Positions 8,115 through 16,242 of a stretch of 64,000 bases of DNA are shown piece by piece; position 1 is the first letter of the stretch, and each line of letters begins with the position of its first letter. The position numbers and the translations under genes are program-made. Origin of the DNA: an uncultured bacterium. GTDB taxonomy: Bacteria; Vulcanimicrobiota; Xenobia; Xenobiales; Xenobiaceae. Under the pieces are notes generated by a model. It had not been told where the DNA came from. It made no database searches and saw only the letters and a list, made by a program, of their open reading frames with translations. The stretch lies in NCBI GenBank assembly GCA_934621605.1, contig CAKTUZ010000011.1:1-64000 (forward strand). The letters are read 5' to 3'.

Positions 8115-9242
8115 TTACTTTTTAAATCGGCTCTCGATACGCTCCAAGTCCATCTTTACCATAGGATGGTTGCCATTTATTTGCTTACATTTCATGAAGT
8201 GAGTTTGAGCAGATTTCAAGTCTTCAAGGTTTTTATTTAAGTCATAACGTCTTTCGTAACAACATCCCAAATAATGTTCGACATCGGCGTTATTGCCACC
8301 ATAAGCTTTAGCTGCAGCGGTCAGACTTAAAATGGCACTTTCAATATCTCCGTCTCGGTAAGCAATTAAACCGGCTCCTACCAAAGCTTGCGGAGTAGTA
8401 GGGTTAAGTTTTAAAGCTTGAGCATACAAATCTTTAGCTTTACTTATACTGCCCGCTTTGAGGGCTTCCTCACCCTGACCGGCTAAAGCAATAGCTTTGC
8501 TGTTATCAGAAGTGGCAATAGGCAAATTGGCTAAGCTGCCGACCGGCAGGGCAGAAGAATCCGAACCGCTTTTAGGTACAAAGGTAGCTTTTGCCAAAGC
8601 TTCTTCAATTTTAGCCAATTCGCGCTTGGCAGATTCATGTTTAGAATCAAGCTTGATACATTCTTTCAAATGGTCACGAGCTAATTCTATTTCGGAACGT
8701 TGTAACTCCAAAAGGGACATTCTGTAGTAGCATTCAGCCCGGCGGTAATTTTTCTTGGCTAATTCTTCGTAAATAGGATAACAATCGATATTGTTTCCAG
8801 CATCTTGAAGTACTGAAGCTTTATAAAATTGGGCTTCTTTGTTGTCCGGTTCTAAAATACATACATTATTTATAAGATCCAGAGACATAGAGAAATTGCC
8901 CAACTTGCGGAAAAGTTGAGACATTTGCATACGATAATCGGTTTTGCGCCCGACGATCTGACCGGCCAAATCGCCTACATAGGCGAAGCGTACAGCGTCC
9001 TCTACTTGTCCGTTATCGATGCTCCACTTTATGCGTGCTTCTACACGTTCAAAAAAGCTCTTATCAATGAGTCTGGTATTGTCTTTTAGGACGGTGGGCC
9101 AGGCTTCTACGGGAGCGGAAAACACTCGGCGCAGCATCAAAACTTGTGAAGCTTCATCGGCAGCTTGAACTGGAGCAGCAAAACTGAGTGATACTCCCAA
9201 TAATGCAGCTGCAGCAAAGCTAGTTATAAAACGTTTACTCAT
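8115..9242 (-). CDS. Secreted TPR-repeat protein
   Basis: A 375-residue protein with a clear Sec signal peptide (Lys/Arg start, Ala/Leu-rich core, cleavage after PVQA around residue 27). It is followed by helical tetratricopeptide repeats, for example around NMSL...CILEPDNKEAQFYKAS, ALKAGSISKAKDLYAQALKL and the segment after NADVEHYLGCCYERR. It should be a periplasmic scaffold for protein-protein interaction; the partner is unknown. The gene is flanked by an intrinsic terminator downstream (8025-8065) and is probably monocistronic. There are no catalytic motifs. Confidence 0.8.
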   Translation of the reverse strand: MSKRFITSFAAAALLGVSLSFAAPVQAADEASQVLMLRRVFSAPVEAWPTVLKDNTRLIDKSFFERVEARIKWSIDNGQVEDAVRFAYVGDLAGQIVGRKTDYRMQMSQLFRKLGNFSMSLDLINNVCILEPDNKEAQFYKASVLQDAGNNIDCYPIYEELAKKNYRRAECYYRMSLLELQRSEIELARDHLKECIKLDSKHESAKRELAKIEEALAKATFVPKSGSDSSALPVGSLANLPIATSDNSKAIALAGQGEEALKAGSISKAKDLYAQALKLNPTTPQALVGAGLIAYRDGDIESAILSLTAAAKAYGGNNADVEHYLGCCYERRYDLNKNLEDLKSAQTHFMKCKQINGNHPMVKMDLERIESRFKK

Positions 9243-9342
9243 AGTGTTCCTCGCACATTGTCTTCGCCGCCAGGATTCTATCTAAAAGCCGTTGCTTCCT
9301 ACCTGTATGCTTAGCGGTGTCAAAACTGACCGACAATATGGG

Positions 9343-9888
9343 TTAGCGTCCTTCTGAGTTGTTGTTTTCCGACTCAGAGTGGTTGGCATTTTCACGATGG
9401 TGAGTTTCTTCAAATTGACCTATGGAACGGTTTTTGCGCACATTATTCCAAGCAAAATAGCGTCCATTCATAGCAATGTAAACACCGTGAGGCAAAGTTT
9501 GAGCAAAAGCTAAAGCGCTGCCCAAATTGAAGAGTCCGTCGGAGCTGCCAAAAGCATAAGGGATCATAGCTCCGGTTAATATAATAGTTTTATTTTTTAT
9601 ACGTTCACCGAGATATTTAGCCGTTAATTCCATAGTATCGGTACCGTGAGTAATAACAATACGCTCATTATCACTTTTTATACATGATGAATAGATAATT
9701 TCTCGGTCGCTGTCACTCATTTCCAGGCTGTCTATCATCATTAGAGTGCGAATTTCTACATTAGTTAAATTTCGCCCTAAGCGCAGCATCTCATGCAAAT
9801 GACTATCGCGGAAATAAAGCTTACCGTGCAGCTCATCGTATTCTTTGTCGAAAGTACCGCCGGTTACAAAAATGCGGATATTCTTCAT
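9343..9888 (-). CDS. Single-domain asparaginase-family protein
   Basis: At 181 residues this is about half the length of a standard L-asparaginase (about 330). It has the N-terminal domain signatures: TGGTFDK (9-15) with the nucleophile Thr, and THGTDTM (80-86) with the second Thr-Asp pair, then ILTGAMIPYAFGSSDG. The C-terminal domain is absent and replaced by a short hydrophilic tail rich in His, Glu, Asn and Ser. Single-domain 'asparaginase domain' proteins of about 160-180 residues are a known family, so this is probably not a truncation. The likely activity is hydrolysis of asparagine (or a related amide) to aspartate and ammonia, but it is unproven for this subfamily. The aminotransferase upstream on the same strand is 92 bp away and would use aspartate. 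No signal peptide. Confidence 0.75.
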   Translation of the reverse strand: MKNIRIFVTGGTFDKEYDELHGKLYFRDSHLHEMLRLGRNLTNVEIRTLMMIDSLEMSDSDREIIYSSCIKSDNERIVITHGTDTMELTAKYLGERIKNKTIILTGAMIPYAFGSSDGLFNLGSALAFAQTLPHGVYIAMNGRYFAWNNVRKNRSIGQFEETHHRENANHSESENNNSEGR

Positions 9889-9915
9889 ATTTATAGTTTT
9901 GACACCATCATTCTA

Positions 9916-9950
9916 GAGCGTCTGCTGAAAGTGAATTTCTGCAGACGCTC
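9916..9950 (-). other. Strong inverted repeat between the aminotransferase and asparaginase genes
   Basis: A perfect 10-bp stem, GAGCGTCTGC / GCAGACGCTC, with a 15-nt loop. There is no T tract after it on the minus strand, so it is not a classical terminator. It could be a processing or stabilising stem in an aminotransferase-asparaginase transcript. Confidence 0.5.
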
Positions 9951-9980
9951 GATTATTATTTAAATACAGCGTTTGCCTAA

Positions 9981-11183
9981 TTACTTAAGCGAAGACATAT
10001 AAGAAATAATTCGATCTAACCCCTTGTCTATCAGTTCCATACTGGTAGCAAAGCTAAGTCTGATATGATTGGGGGCACCAAAATCTTCGCCTGAGACTAC
10101 CGCAACTTGGACGTTATCGAGTAAGGACTCAGCCAATTCGTGAGCGCTGTTGATTTGACGACCTTGAGGATCTTTTTTACCGAAATAAGCGCTGACATCT
10201 GGGAAAGCATAGAAAGCGCCGGTGGGACGAGAACATTTTATGTTGGGAATTTCCATAATACGCTCATAAATATGGGCGGCGCGTTTGGCAAATTCTTTGA
10301 CCATATTGGCTACTGAATCTTGAGGGCCATGCAAAGCCTCAATTAAGGCTGCAAAATTGCTGGCGGTAATGTTGGAAGTCATTTGGCTTTGTAACTTAGT
10401 CATACCGGCGATAATTTGTTCTGAAGCGACAGCATAGCCGATGCGCCAGCCGGTCATAGCATAAGCTTTGCTTACTCCGTTAATCGTAACGACACGTTCG
10501 CTCAATTCAGGGTTGGCGCAGGCGAAACTTAAGAAAGGATAATCGGCGTAAGTTAAGCGTTCGTAAATTTCATCGGAAATGACGAAAAGCTGCTCGTGTT
10601 TAGCAATTACGGCGGCTAGAGCTTTTATTTCTTCGGGAGTGTAGCTTATACCGGCCGGATTGGAAGGAGAGCAAAGCAAGAAAACACGACTCTTGGGAGT
10701 AATGGCGGCTTCCAATTGTTCGGGAGTTACCTTAAAGTTATTGTCGGGATCAGTTTCGATTACTTTTATTGTACCGCCGGCTAATTTTATGTGCTCGGGA
10801 TAGCTGACCCAGTAAGGGGAGGGTAAAAGTACCTCATCGCCGGGATTAACCAAAGTTAAAAAACTGAGGAACAAAGCCAATTTAGCGCCGGTGGAAATAA
10901 TGACGTTTTTAGGGGTAATGTCACGGTCAAAGCGCTTTTTGAAATAGTCGGCTACTGCTTGGCGAGCTTGCACGGTTCCCGGAGTTGCTTCATAGCGGGT
11001 AGCTCCGTGATGCAGAGCATAGCAAGCGGCTTCAATAATATTCTCCGGAGTAGAGAAATCTGGTTCGCCTGCTCCGAAACTGACTACGTCGGCTCCCGCA
11101 GCTTTGAGGGCTTTGGCTTTGGCATTCACCGCCAAAGTAGAGGAAGGCTTAACATTCATTACGCGATTGGATAAAACGGTCAT
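9981..11183 (-). CDS. aspB: PLP-dependent aspartate aminotransferase (class I, AspB type)
   Basis: About 400 residues. It transfers the amino group between aspartate (or a related amino acid) and 2-oxoglutarate using PLP. Signatures include an N-terminal LSNRV...KPSST...VSFGAGEPDF typical of subgroup I-gamma, the SNPAG motif, SDEIYERL, and the PLP-lysine motif NGVSKAYAMTGWRIGY about two-thirds of the way along, plus a terminal Arg in HIRLSFA. I chose the ATG at 11183 because an AAGGAG lies at the right distance before it; a longer frame from 11231 (MDDFLELS) lacks one. Substrate specificity within this class cannot be fixed by sequence alone. It diverges from feoABC. Confidence 0.88.
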   Translation of the reverse strand: MTVLSNRVMNVKPSSTLAVNAKAKALKAAGADVVSFGAGEPDFSTPENIIEAACYALHHGATRYEATPGTVQARQAVADYFKKRFDRDITPKNVIISTGAKLALFLSFLTLVNPGDEVLLPSPYWVSYPEHIKLAGGTIKVIETDPDNNFKVTPEQLEAAITPKSRVFLLCSPSNPAGISYTPEEIKALAAVIAKHEQLFVISDEIYERLTYADYPFLSFACANPELSERVVTINGVSKAYAMTGWRIGYAVASEQIIAGMTKLQSQMTSNITASNFAALIEALHGPQDSVANMVKEFAKRAAHIYERIMEIPNIKCSRPTGAFYAFPDVSAYFGKKDPQGRQINSAHELAESLLDNVQVAVVSGEDFGAPNHIRLSFATSMELIDKGLDRIISYMSSLK

Positions 11184-11273
11184 ATTATCTCCTTGGTTTC
11201 CTGTTGCTGATAGCTCTAAAAAGTCATCCAAGATCTGTCCCTACTTTCTGTCTTAAAATTGCTCCTCCCTCTC

Positions 11274-11287
11274 TTTTTAGCTAAAAA
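11274..11287. promoter_or_regulatory. 14-bp perfect palindrome TTTTTAGCTAAAAA
   Basis: A perfect palindrome in the divergent intergenic region between the aminotransferase and feoA. It is immediately followed by a small hairpin GCCTA-AAT-TAGGC (11291-11303). Both could be operator or terminator elements; nothing distinguishes these. Confidence 0.3.
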
Positions 11288-11355
11288 AAAGCCTAAATTA
11301 GGCACAAAAATAACTTAGCCAAGCAAACAAATACTCATATGCTAAATAGTTTAGT

Positions 11356-11365
11356 AGGTTAACCT
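11356..11365. promoter_or_regulatory. Palindrome AGGTTAACCT, candidate iron-repressor operator
   Basis: AGGTTAACCT is a perfect 10-bp palindrome in AT-rich sequence about 140 bp upstream of the feoA start. The half-site AGGTTA resembles the half-sites of DtxR/IdeR-type iron repressor boxes (known consensus built on AGGTTAG-CTAACCT). A second inverted repeat, AGCTTA...TAAGCT, follows at 11371-11387. Placement before an iron transporter supports metal regulation; this is inference. Confidence 0.4.
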
Positions 11366-11503
11366 TTTATAGCTTAATTTGTAAGCTAAAAAGTAGGAAA
11401 ACATCTTATTGTGTAATATTAACAGGCGGGAACTGCTTCGAGGCGCGGCTCCCTCCGTTTGTGTGGTTATAAGGCTTTGCGCCAAGAGAGGAAATTCAAA
11501 TAT

Positions 11504-11770
11504 TTGAAAACTAAAGATAATGTAATTGTAGAAGGCCGTACTTTAGCCGAGTTAGTACCTGGAGATACGGCTATTATCGAGACTTTTAAAGAAATAGGCC
11601 CTAACGTGCGTCGCATTATGACCTTGGGCATAAATGCTGGAGCGACAGTAAAAATGGTACGCCGCGCTCCTTTGGGGGATCCTTTGGAATTTGAAGTTAA
11701 CGGCTGTTTACTCACCTTGAGAAGTGAAGATGCCGCTTCTATTGTTATAGGGAGAATACAACATGACTAA
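11504..11770 (+). CDS. feoA: Ferrous iron transport protein A
   Basis: A small SH3-like cytosolic partner of FeoB. The sequence has the family pattern RTLAELVPGDTAII...NVRRIMTLGINAGATVKMV and then GDPLEFEVNGCLLTLR. There is no ATG before the domain. I prefer the TTG at 11504 because AGAGAGG lies about 11 bases upstream, giving 88 residues. A longer frame from the TTG at 11459 has no visible ribosome binding site. The stop overlaps the feoB start by 8 bp, so feoA and feoB are translationally coupled. Confidence 0.9.
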   Translation: MKTKDNVIVEGRTLAELVPGDTAIIETFKEIGPNVRRIMTLGINAGATVKMVRRAPLGDPLEFEVNGCLLTLRSEDAASIVIGRIQHD

Positions 11771-14108
11771 GGCTTGCTGTCATACCGGAGAGGCAAATCT
11801 TGTCGACAGCAAAGAGGATAGAACTACCGATAGCAGCCGCCTTTTTGTAATGGTGGGCAACCCTAATGTCGGTAAAACTACGCTGATTAACGCTATTTCC
11901 GGCGCTTCGTTGCGTATTGGTAATTGGCCCGGCACTACCGTAGAGCGTATGGAGACTCACTTCATTTACCATTGTAATTCTAAAGAATTACAAGCTGGTG
12001 CCCAAGAGTCGGAAAATACTGCTTTAAGTAGTCAAACTAAATCTGATTCTGCTGAAAAAACATCTACCGAACAAGCCAAAGTCAATACTGAAGAAGCAGA
12101 AGATACTTCCATTAGAGTTCATCTAGTCGATTTGCCGGGGGCTTACGGCTTAGCCGCTTCCAGTGCTGAAGAAAAAGTTACTCGCGATGAATTACTTACC
12201 CGTATGCCCGATGCGGTTATAGATGTGATCGACGCTGGCAATTTAGAGCGCAATTTAGCTATGACTATTGAGCTTATTGAGCTTGGTGTCCCTGTTGTTG
12301 TAGCTTTAAATTTGCTTGATGAAGCTAAAGAAAAGGGTATGAAGCCTAATATTGAGGCCTTGTCCGAAGCTTTGGATTTGCCAGTGGTGCCTACTGTAGC
12401 CGTCAAGGAAGAGGGCGTGCGAGAGCTTATGCGTCATGCCATAGCCGCTAAGCGCAGCAAGTTAAAAATAGAGTACCCGCCAGAAATAGAGAAAGCTATT
12501 GAAGATCTTTCCTCATTTTTGGATACTCCAGCGGCTCGCTGGATTGCTGTAGCTGCTTTAATTGGCGATAAACTGGAAGATTTAGATGATCCTACCGAAG
12601 GCCAGGCCCAGGAAGAGGGCGAGCGAGCTCACAAAGCTATCAAGATTCCTTCCGATTTTAGGAAAAAGGCTGAGTATTATCGCAAGAAGTTTGCTGAAAG
12701 CGGTACCGATTGTTTCTTAGAAATTGCTGATACTCGCTATCGTTTAGCTAGAAAAGTAGCCGAACTTGGGCAGTCTGCTCCGGCTGGTGTTCATAAGCTT
12801 ACTGCCGCTATCGATAAAGTAGTATTGCATCCAATTTTTGGCATACCGATCTTTTTATTCTGTATGTTAATTTTGTTCCGCTTTACTTTCGCTTTCTCGG
12901 ATCCTTGGGTAGCTTGGCTAAATACCATAAAAGAAGTTTTTATGGGCTGGACAGCTTCAGCTCAAATGCCTGACATGGTGCGCTCGTTTGTTATGAATGG
13001 CGTCTTGGAAGGCTTAGGTACTGTCTTAGCTTTTACTCCGGTTTTGTTTGTACTTTATGTTGGCATGAGCGTCTTGGAGTCTAGTGGTTTTTTGGCCAGA
13101 TCGGCATTTTTGGTAGATCGTATCATGAAAGCCATGCGCTTGCCCGGTAAAGCTTTTATTCCTATGTTGGTTGGCGTGGGCTGTAATGTTCCCGGTATTG
13201 TGGCTACTCGCACTTTGGAATCTTTCAACGAGCGTTTGAGAGTGGCTATGGCCGTTCCCTTTGCGCCTTGTAGCGCTAGAATGGCCGTTTTTGCCTTCTT
13301 TGCCACGATCTTTTTCCCTAAGAACCCATCATACGCTCTGTTTTTCATTTACACTGTAAGCATTGTCATGGGTCTGTTTACTATTTTGCTCATGAGTAAA
13401 ATTTTACATTCCGATGAAACCGGCTCCATTATGGAATTGCCTCCTTACAGGTTGCCAACTATGAAAGTTATTTGGAAGCAAGCCTGGGCCCGCACTTTGA
13501 GCTTCTTGGAAAGTGCTGGCGGAGCTATTTTTATTGCCGTTATTTTTGTCTGGGTTATTAACAGCTTTCCTGTGGGAAGTATAGATGGCAGCTATTTCGC
13601 TCGCTTATCTCGTATTTTTACTCATTTTACTTCTACGTTTGGTATCACCGATTGGCACTTGGCTGGAGCTTTGGTGCCCGGCTTTGTAGCTAAAGAAGTT
13701 GTGGTAGGCTCTTTAGCGGTCAGCTATTTCGGAGCTGGCGGTGAGGTGGCTTCTTTAACGCTGGGCAGCGGTCTGGAACAGATTGCCGTTGGTTTTATAG
13801 ATGCTATTATCGACACTTTTAAAGCTGTATTCCAACTTTTCGGTTTGGTAAGTTTTGGTGACGACTCTGAAGGAGGCCCTGCCGGTTTAGCTTCTCAAAT
13901 TCTCAATTGCGCTTCTCCGCGAGCTATTTTAGCTTACATGGTTTATGTATTGCTTTATATGCCCTGCGTAGGTACTTTAAGTGCTTTGAAAACTGAATTT
14001 GGTTGGAAGTGGACTGGCTTTTCTATAGCTTACTCTTTAATAGTGGCTTGGATTTTAGCCGTAATTGTCTATCATCTTCCTTTAGGCAACTGGTTAGCTG
14101 GACTTTAG
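11763..14108 (+). CDS. feoB: Ferrous iron transporter FeoB
   Basis: A 781-residue inner-membrane Fe(II) transporter with an N-terminal G-protein domain. G1 is GNPNVGKT (32-39), G2 is at the Thr pair of GTTVE (57-61), G3 is DLPG (123-126) and G4 is NLLD (about 183). A GDI-like helical linker follows, and two Gate regions with many membrane helices from about residue 350. An unusual 40-residue acidic, Ser/Thr/Gln-rich insert (about 74-115) separates strand 2 from G3, where most FeoB proteins have only a few residues; it would lie on the face of the G domain near switch I/II. The N-terminus has a CC pair (MTKACCH). The gene lies between feoA and a FeoC-like gene. Confidence 0.97.
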   Translation: MTKACCHTGEANLVDSKEDRTTDSSRLFVMVGNPNVGKTTLINAISGASLRIGNWPGTTVERMETHFIYHCNSKELQAGAQESENTALSSQTKSDSAEKTSTEQAKVNTEEAEDTSIRVHLVDLPGAYGLAASSAEEKVTRDELLTRMPDAVIDVIDAGNLERNLAMTIELIELGVPVVVALNLLDEAKEKGMKPNIEALSEALDLPVVPTVAVKEEGVRELMRHAIAAKRSKLKIEYPPEIEKAIEDLSSFLDTPAARWIAVAALIGDKLEDLDDPTEGQAQEEGERAHKAIKIPSDFRKKAEYYRKKFAESGTDCFLEIADTRYRLARKVAELGQSAPAGVHKLTAAIDKVVLHPIFGIPIFLFCMLILFRFTFAFSDPWVAWLNTIKEVFMGWTASAQMPDMVRSFVMNGVLEGLGTVLAFTPVLFVLYVGMSVLESSGFLARSAFLVDRIMKAMRLPGKAFIPMLVGVGCNVPGIVATRTLESFNERLRVAMAVPFAPCSARMAVFAFFATIFFPKNPSYALFFIYTVSIVMGLFTILLMSKILHSDETGSIMELPPYRLPTMKVIWKQAWARTLSFLESAGGAIFIAVIFVWVINSFPVGSIDGSYFARLSRIFTHFTSTFGITDWHLAGALVPGFVAKEVVVGSLAVSYFGAGGEVASLTLGSGLEQIAVGFIDAIIDTFKAVFQLFGLVSFGDDSEGGPAGLASQILNCASPRAILAYMVYVLLYMPCVGTLSALKTEFGWKWTGFSIAYSLIVAWILAVIVYHLPLGNWLAGL

Positions 14109-14136
14109 TTTCCAATTCACTCAGGCAGGAGGCGCT

Positions 14137-14406
14137 ATGATTAAAGCTTTGTTGCGTTCTGTAGCTCAAGAAAAATCTTGGCCAGAAATTGCTTCTGAGT
14201 TGGGCTGTTCAGTTCAAGTATTGGAAGCTATGCTCAATCAATTAGAGCAAGGTGGCTATCTAACGCGCCAGGGGAGCGGCTCTTCTCAGTGTGCTCCCAC
14301 TGCTTGCCAAGCTTGTCTTTATAAAAAGATGTGTGCTGCTAAAGCTAAAATTAACGTCTGGAGCCTGACTGAAAAAGGCCGCCAAGCTGCCGAAATGGCT
14401 GATTAA
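14137..14406 (+). CDS. feoC: FeoC-like winged-helix protein with a four-Cys cluster
   Basis: An 89-residue protein following feoB after 28 bp, with a strong GGAGG before the ATG. Residues 1-48 form a winged-helix-like segment (EIASELGCSVQVLEAML), and four Cys follow at 52, 57, 60 and 66 (C-x4-C-x2-C-x5-C), matching the arrangement of the Fe-S-binding wing of FeoC. FeoC is thought to regulate FeoB stability or feo transcription, sensing iron or oxygen through the cluster. The last 22 bp of the gene belong to a 93-bp sequence that occurs again at 16089-16181. Confidence 0.8.
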   Translation: MIKALLRSVAQEKSWPEIASELGCSVQVLEAMLNQLEQGGYLTRQGSGSSQCAPTACQACLYKKMCAAKAKINVWSLTEKGRQAAEMAD

Positions 14407-14477
14407 CTTCGGCCTTGGATTTGCATAAAAAAGCACTTCTCGCCAGTTGCTAAAAGCTAAGCTGAGGAGTGCTTTTT
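14385..14477 (+). repeat. 93-bp direct repeat, copy 1 (feoC 3' end plus terminator)
   Basis: The 3' 22 bp of feoC, its stop codon, and the following terminator are repeated at 16089-16181, 1704 bp away, in the same orientation. The two copies differ at one base (G at 14467, A at 16171). They bracket the AlbA_2/HATPase gene. This has the look of a target-site or recombination duplication at a gene 3' end. Confidence 0.95.
14427..14477. terminator. feoABC terminator (bidirectional)
   Basis: A long hairpin, AAAAAGCACTTCTC paired with GAGGAGTGCTTTTT, carries T and A tracts on both sides. It terminates feoABC and, on the other strand, the converging AlbA_2 gene that ends at 14481. It is contained in direct-repeat copy 1; the stem holds one G-T wobble that copy 2 lacks. 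Confidence 0.9.
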
Positions 14478-14480
14478 CTT

Positions 14481-15818
14481 TTATCTTTGCGGTATATTGA
14501 GCTTATAGCATAAGTTGCGTCCACTGCCTTCTTTTCTAAGCAGGCCGCTTTCCGTCATGGTGCGTAAAAGATTTACAGCAGTTGCTTGGGAAATTTGCAA
14601 AGCAGATTCGACATCTCTCCTTTTTAACGTATCGGTACCTTTAAATATATCAATTACTGCTTGAAATTTTTTATTGATTAAAGTTTGATTAACAGCAGAT
14701 TTTATAACTGGCATTGCTATTTTGTGAGTTTCTGCAAGGTAATTTGTATTAGGTAGAGTTACCTTAAAAGCATTGTTGCTAATTTCAATTTTTTCTTTTT
14801 CCTCGCAATTTGCATAGTATTCTTTAATCCTTAATATTCCAGTCCCGTAAGCTTCAATTAGTTTCAAACGATAAAAAACATTAGCCAAATTTGGATTGCG
14901 AAAGGCTGATACGCCTAGCATAATATCGTTAAAAGAGATACCTCTTACTAATCCTCCTAAGTTTATAAATTCCAAGCGATCATCAAAGAGACTTATTAAA
15001 ATAGGAGCGCTCATAGAATAATCGCGATGGACAACAGTATTTATAAGAGCTTCACGGACAGCTTCCGGAGGATAATCTCTGTGATCAATACGTTCCAAAC
15101 CACTGAAAGTAGCTCTAGTTCTGTTGAATTTATCTATGTATTGAGCAGCTTGTCCTAATTGATCTAAAATAGAGCCTGATAATTCCTTTCTGTCTTTAAA
15201 AATAGATTTTTTACTACCTTCAAAAACCGCTAGTTTTATGCTATGGGTACATTGATCCGATAAAAGAAAACCAAGATTGGAAAACGTACCGTCATCTTTT
15301 ATAATCTTTAAAGTACGTTTCTGAGCATCGTTAAATTTTATTTTTTTCTTAGAAAAATATTTAGCTGCACTCTTAAAAGTTAATTGTTGGTTCAGCGATA
15401 CTGCTTCTTCGTAACTGTCACCGCTGGTTTCTTTTATCATACTTATAATAGCTGTTTCCGAAGCTGGAGCAGAAGAAGCTCCATGTCTAACATATACGCC
15501 TTCAGGACGTATCCCTTTTCCGGCTATATAATATGGTCTATGAGTGCCTCGATAAACTTGGACAACGATAACTTTTTTTTGCGATATTTCTTCGACATGA
15601 CTATCAACGAACATAGTTACATCAGGACGAATACTATCACGAATCATGTTGTGAATACGCAATACAGTTTGATCAGGATTATCTACTCCTATAACACTAC
15701 CATCATCGTTTAAGCCAATATAAATATTTCCGCCGTCAGTATTGGCAAAAGCTACAATGGCGTATTTTATATCATCTACATAGTCACGTTTAAACTCGGT
15801 ATGTTTGTCTTCCAACAT
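14481..15818 (-). CDS. AlbA_2 (Schlafen-like) / HATPase ATP-binding regulator
   Basis: A 445-residue protein of the 'ATP-dependent DNA helicase-like/ATP-binding transcriptional regulator' family. The N-terminal AlbA_2 (Slfn) domain is seen as EFKRDYVDDIKYAIVAFANT-DGG-IYIGLNDDG. The middle has a HATPase_c_4-like segment (PPEAVREALINTVVHRDYS, then LEFINLGGL and EAYGTGI). The C-terminus is a winged helix (RRDVESALQISQATAVNLLR). Members act as transcription regulators or sit in mobile and defence loci; the real role is often unknown. This gene lies alone inside the 1.7 kb unit bounded by the 93-bp repeats, and its AT-rich promoter carries several ATTAG boxes, suggesting autoregulation. Confidence 0.85.
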   Translation of the reverse strand: MLEDKHTEFKRDYVDDIKYAIVAFANTDGGNIYIGLNDDGSVIGVDNPDQTVLRIHNMIRDSIRPDVTMFVDSHVEEISQKKVIVVQVYRGTHRPYYIAGKGIRPEGVYVRHGASSAPASETAIISMIKETSGDSYEEAVSLNQQLTFKSAAKYFSKKKIKFNDAQKRTLKIIKDDGTFSNLGFLLSDQCTHSIKLAVFEGSKKSIFKDRKELSGSILDQLGQAAQYIDKFNRTRATFSGLERIDHRDYPPEAVREALINTVVHRDYSMSAPILISLFDDRLEFINLGGLVRGISFNDIMLGVSAFRNPNLANVFYRLKLIEAYGTGILRIKEYYANCEEKEKIEISNNAFKVTLPNTNYLAETHKIAMPVIKSAVNQTLINKKFQAVIDIFKGTDTLKRRDVESALQISQATAVNLLRTMTESGLLRKEGSGRNLCYKLNIPQR

Positions 15819-15835
15819 TTATTTTTTTTCTCTTT

Positions 15836-15885
15836 CTAATAATTTTTCTAATATTATATAACATTAGAATATTAGCAAATTATTA
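15836..15885 (-). promoter_or_regulatory. Promoter/operator region of the AlbA_2 gene with ATTAG boxes
   Basis: The minus strand contains TATAAT within a cluster of ATTAG/CTAAT motifs (15836, 15849, 15863, 15871, 15881). Two of them form an inverted repeat, CTAATATT (15849-15856) with AATATTAG (15868-15875). No good -35 is apparent. The remainder, 15886-16088, holds nothing I can identify. Confidence 0.45.
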
Positions 15886-16088
15886 GATAATCTATCAAGA
15901 GCGCCACTGCTTTTATAAAATCTTTAAATTGCAAATTAAATTGCGATATTAAGTTGTAAAAAAGCGGATCTGATGGAAAAATTTTCGCAAACCATTTAGG
16001 AATCTGATGAAGAGAAGAGCCTGAAGTGATGGGATTTTAAGGGAACCTAACAAAATAGTCTTTATCTTAAGACATTCGATCCCCTTAT

Positions 16089-16181
16089 AGCTGCCGAAAT
16101 GGCTGATTAACTTCGGCCTTGGATTTGCATAAAAAAGCACTTCTCGCCAGTTGCTAAAAGCTAAGCTGAGAAGTGCTTTTT
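16089..16181 (+). repeat. 93-bp direct repeat, copy 2
   Basis: Near-identical copy of 14385-14477, including the last 22 bp of the feoC coding sequence (out of context here), its stop and the terminator hairpin at 16131-16181. The stem here is fully complementary (CTTCTC with GAGAAG). No feoC sequence precedes it, so this is the junction side of the duplication. Confidence 0.95.
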
Positions 16182-16182
16182 T
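16131..16182. terminator. Duplicate feo-type terminator hairpin
   Basis: Same hairpin as 14427-14477 with a perfect stem and six T on the right side. It has no feo gene upstream here and probably serves only as a barrier between the AlbA_2 unit and the hydrogenase operon. Confidence 0.8.
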
Positions 16183-16188
16183 ATAAAA

Positions 16189-16223
16189 CGGCTTGTTGCC
16201 CGCAATTTGCATGCAGCAAGCCG
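16189..16223 (-). terminator. Terminator of the hydrogenase operon
   Basis: An 11-bp stem (CGGCTTGTTGC with GCAGCAAGCCG, one wobble) lies 20 bp after the hydA stop, with TTTTAT following on the minus strand. It supports hydA being the last gene of its transcript. Confidence 0.75.
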
Positions 16224-16242
16224 CCTCGATATCTTACTTTAT

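Noticed and set aside
15949..16212. Minus-strand frame of 87 codons in the spacer before copy 2 of the repeat
   Set aside because: No ribosome binding site, crosses the terminator hairpin, no homology recognised.
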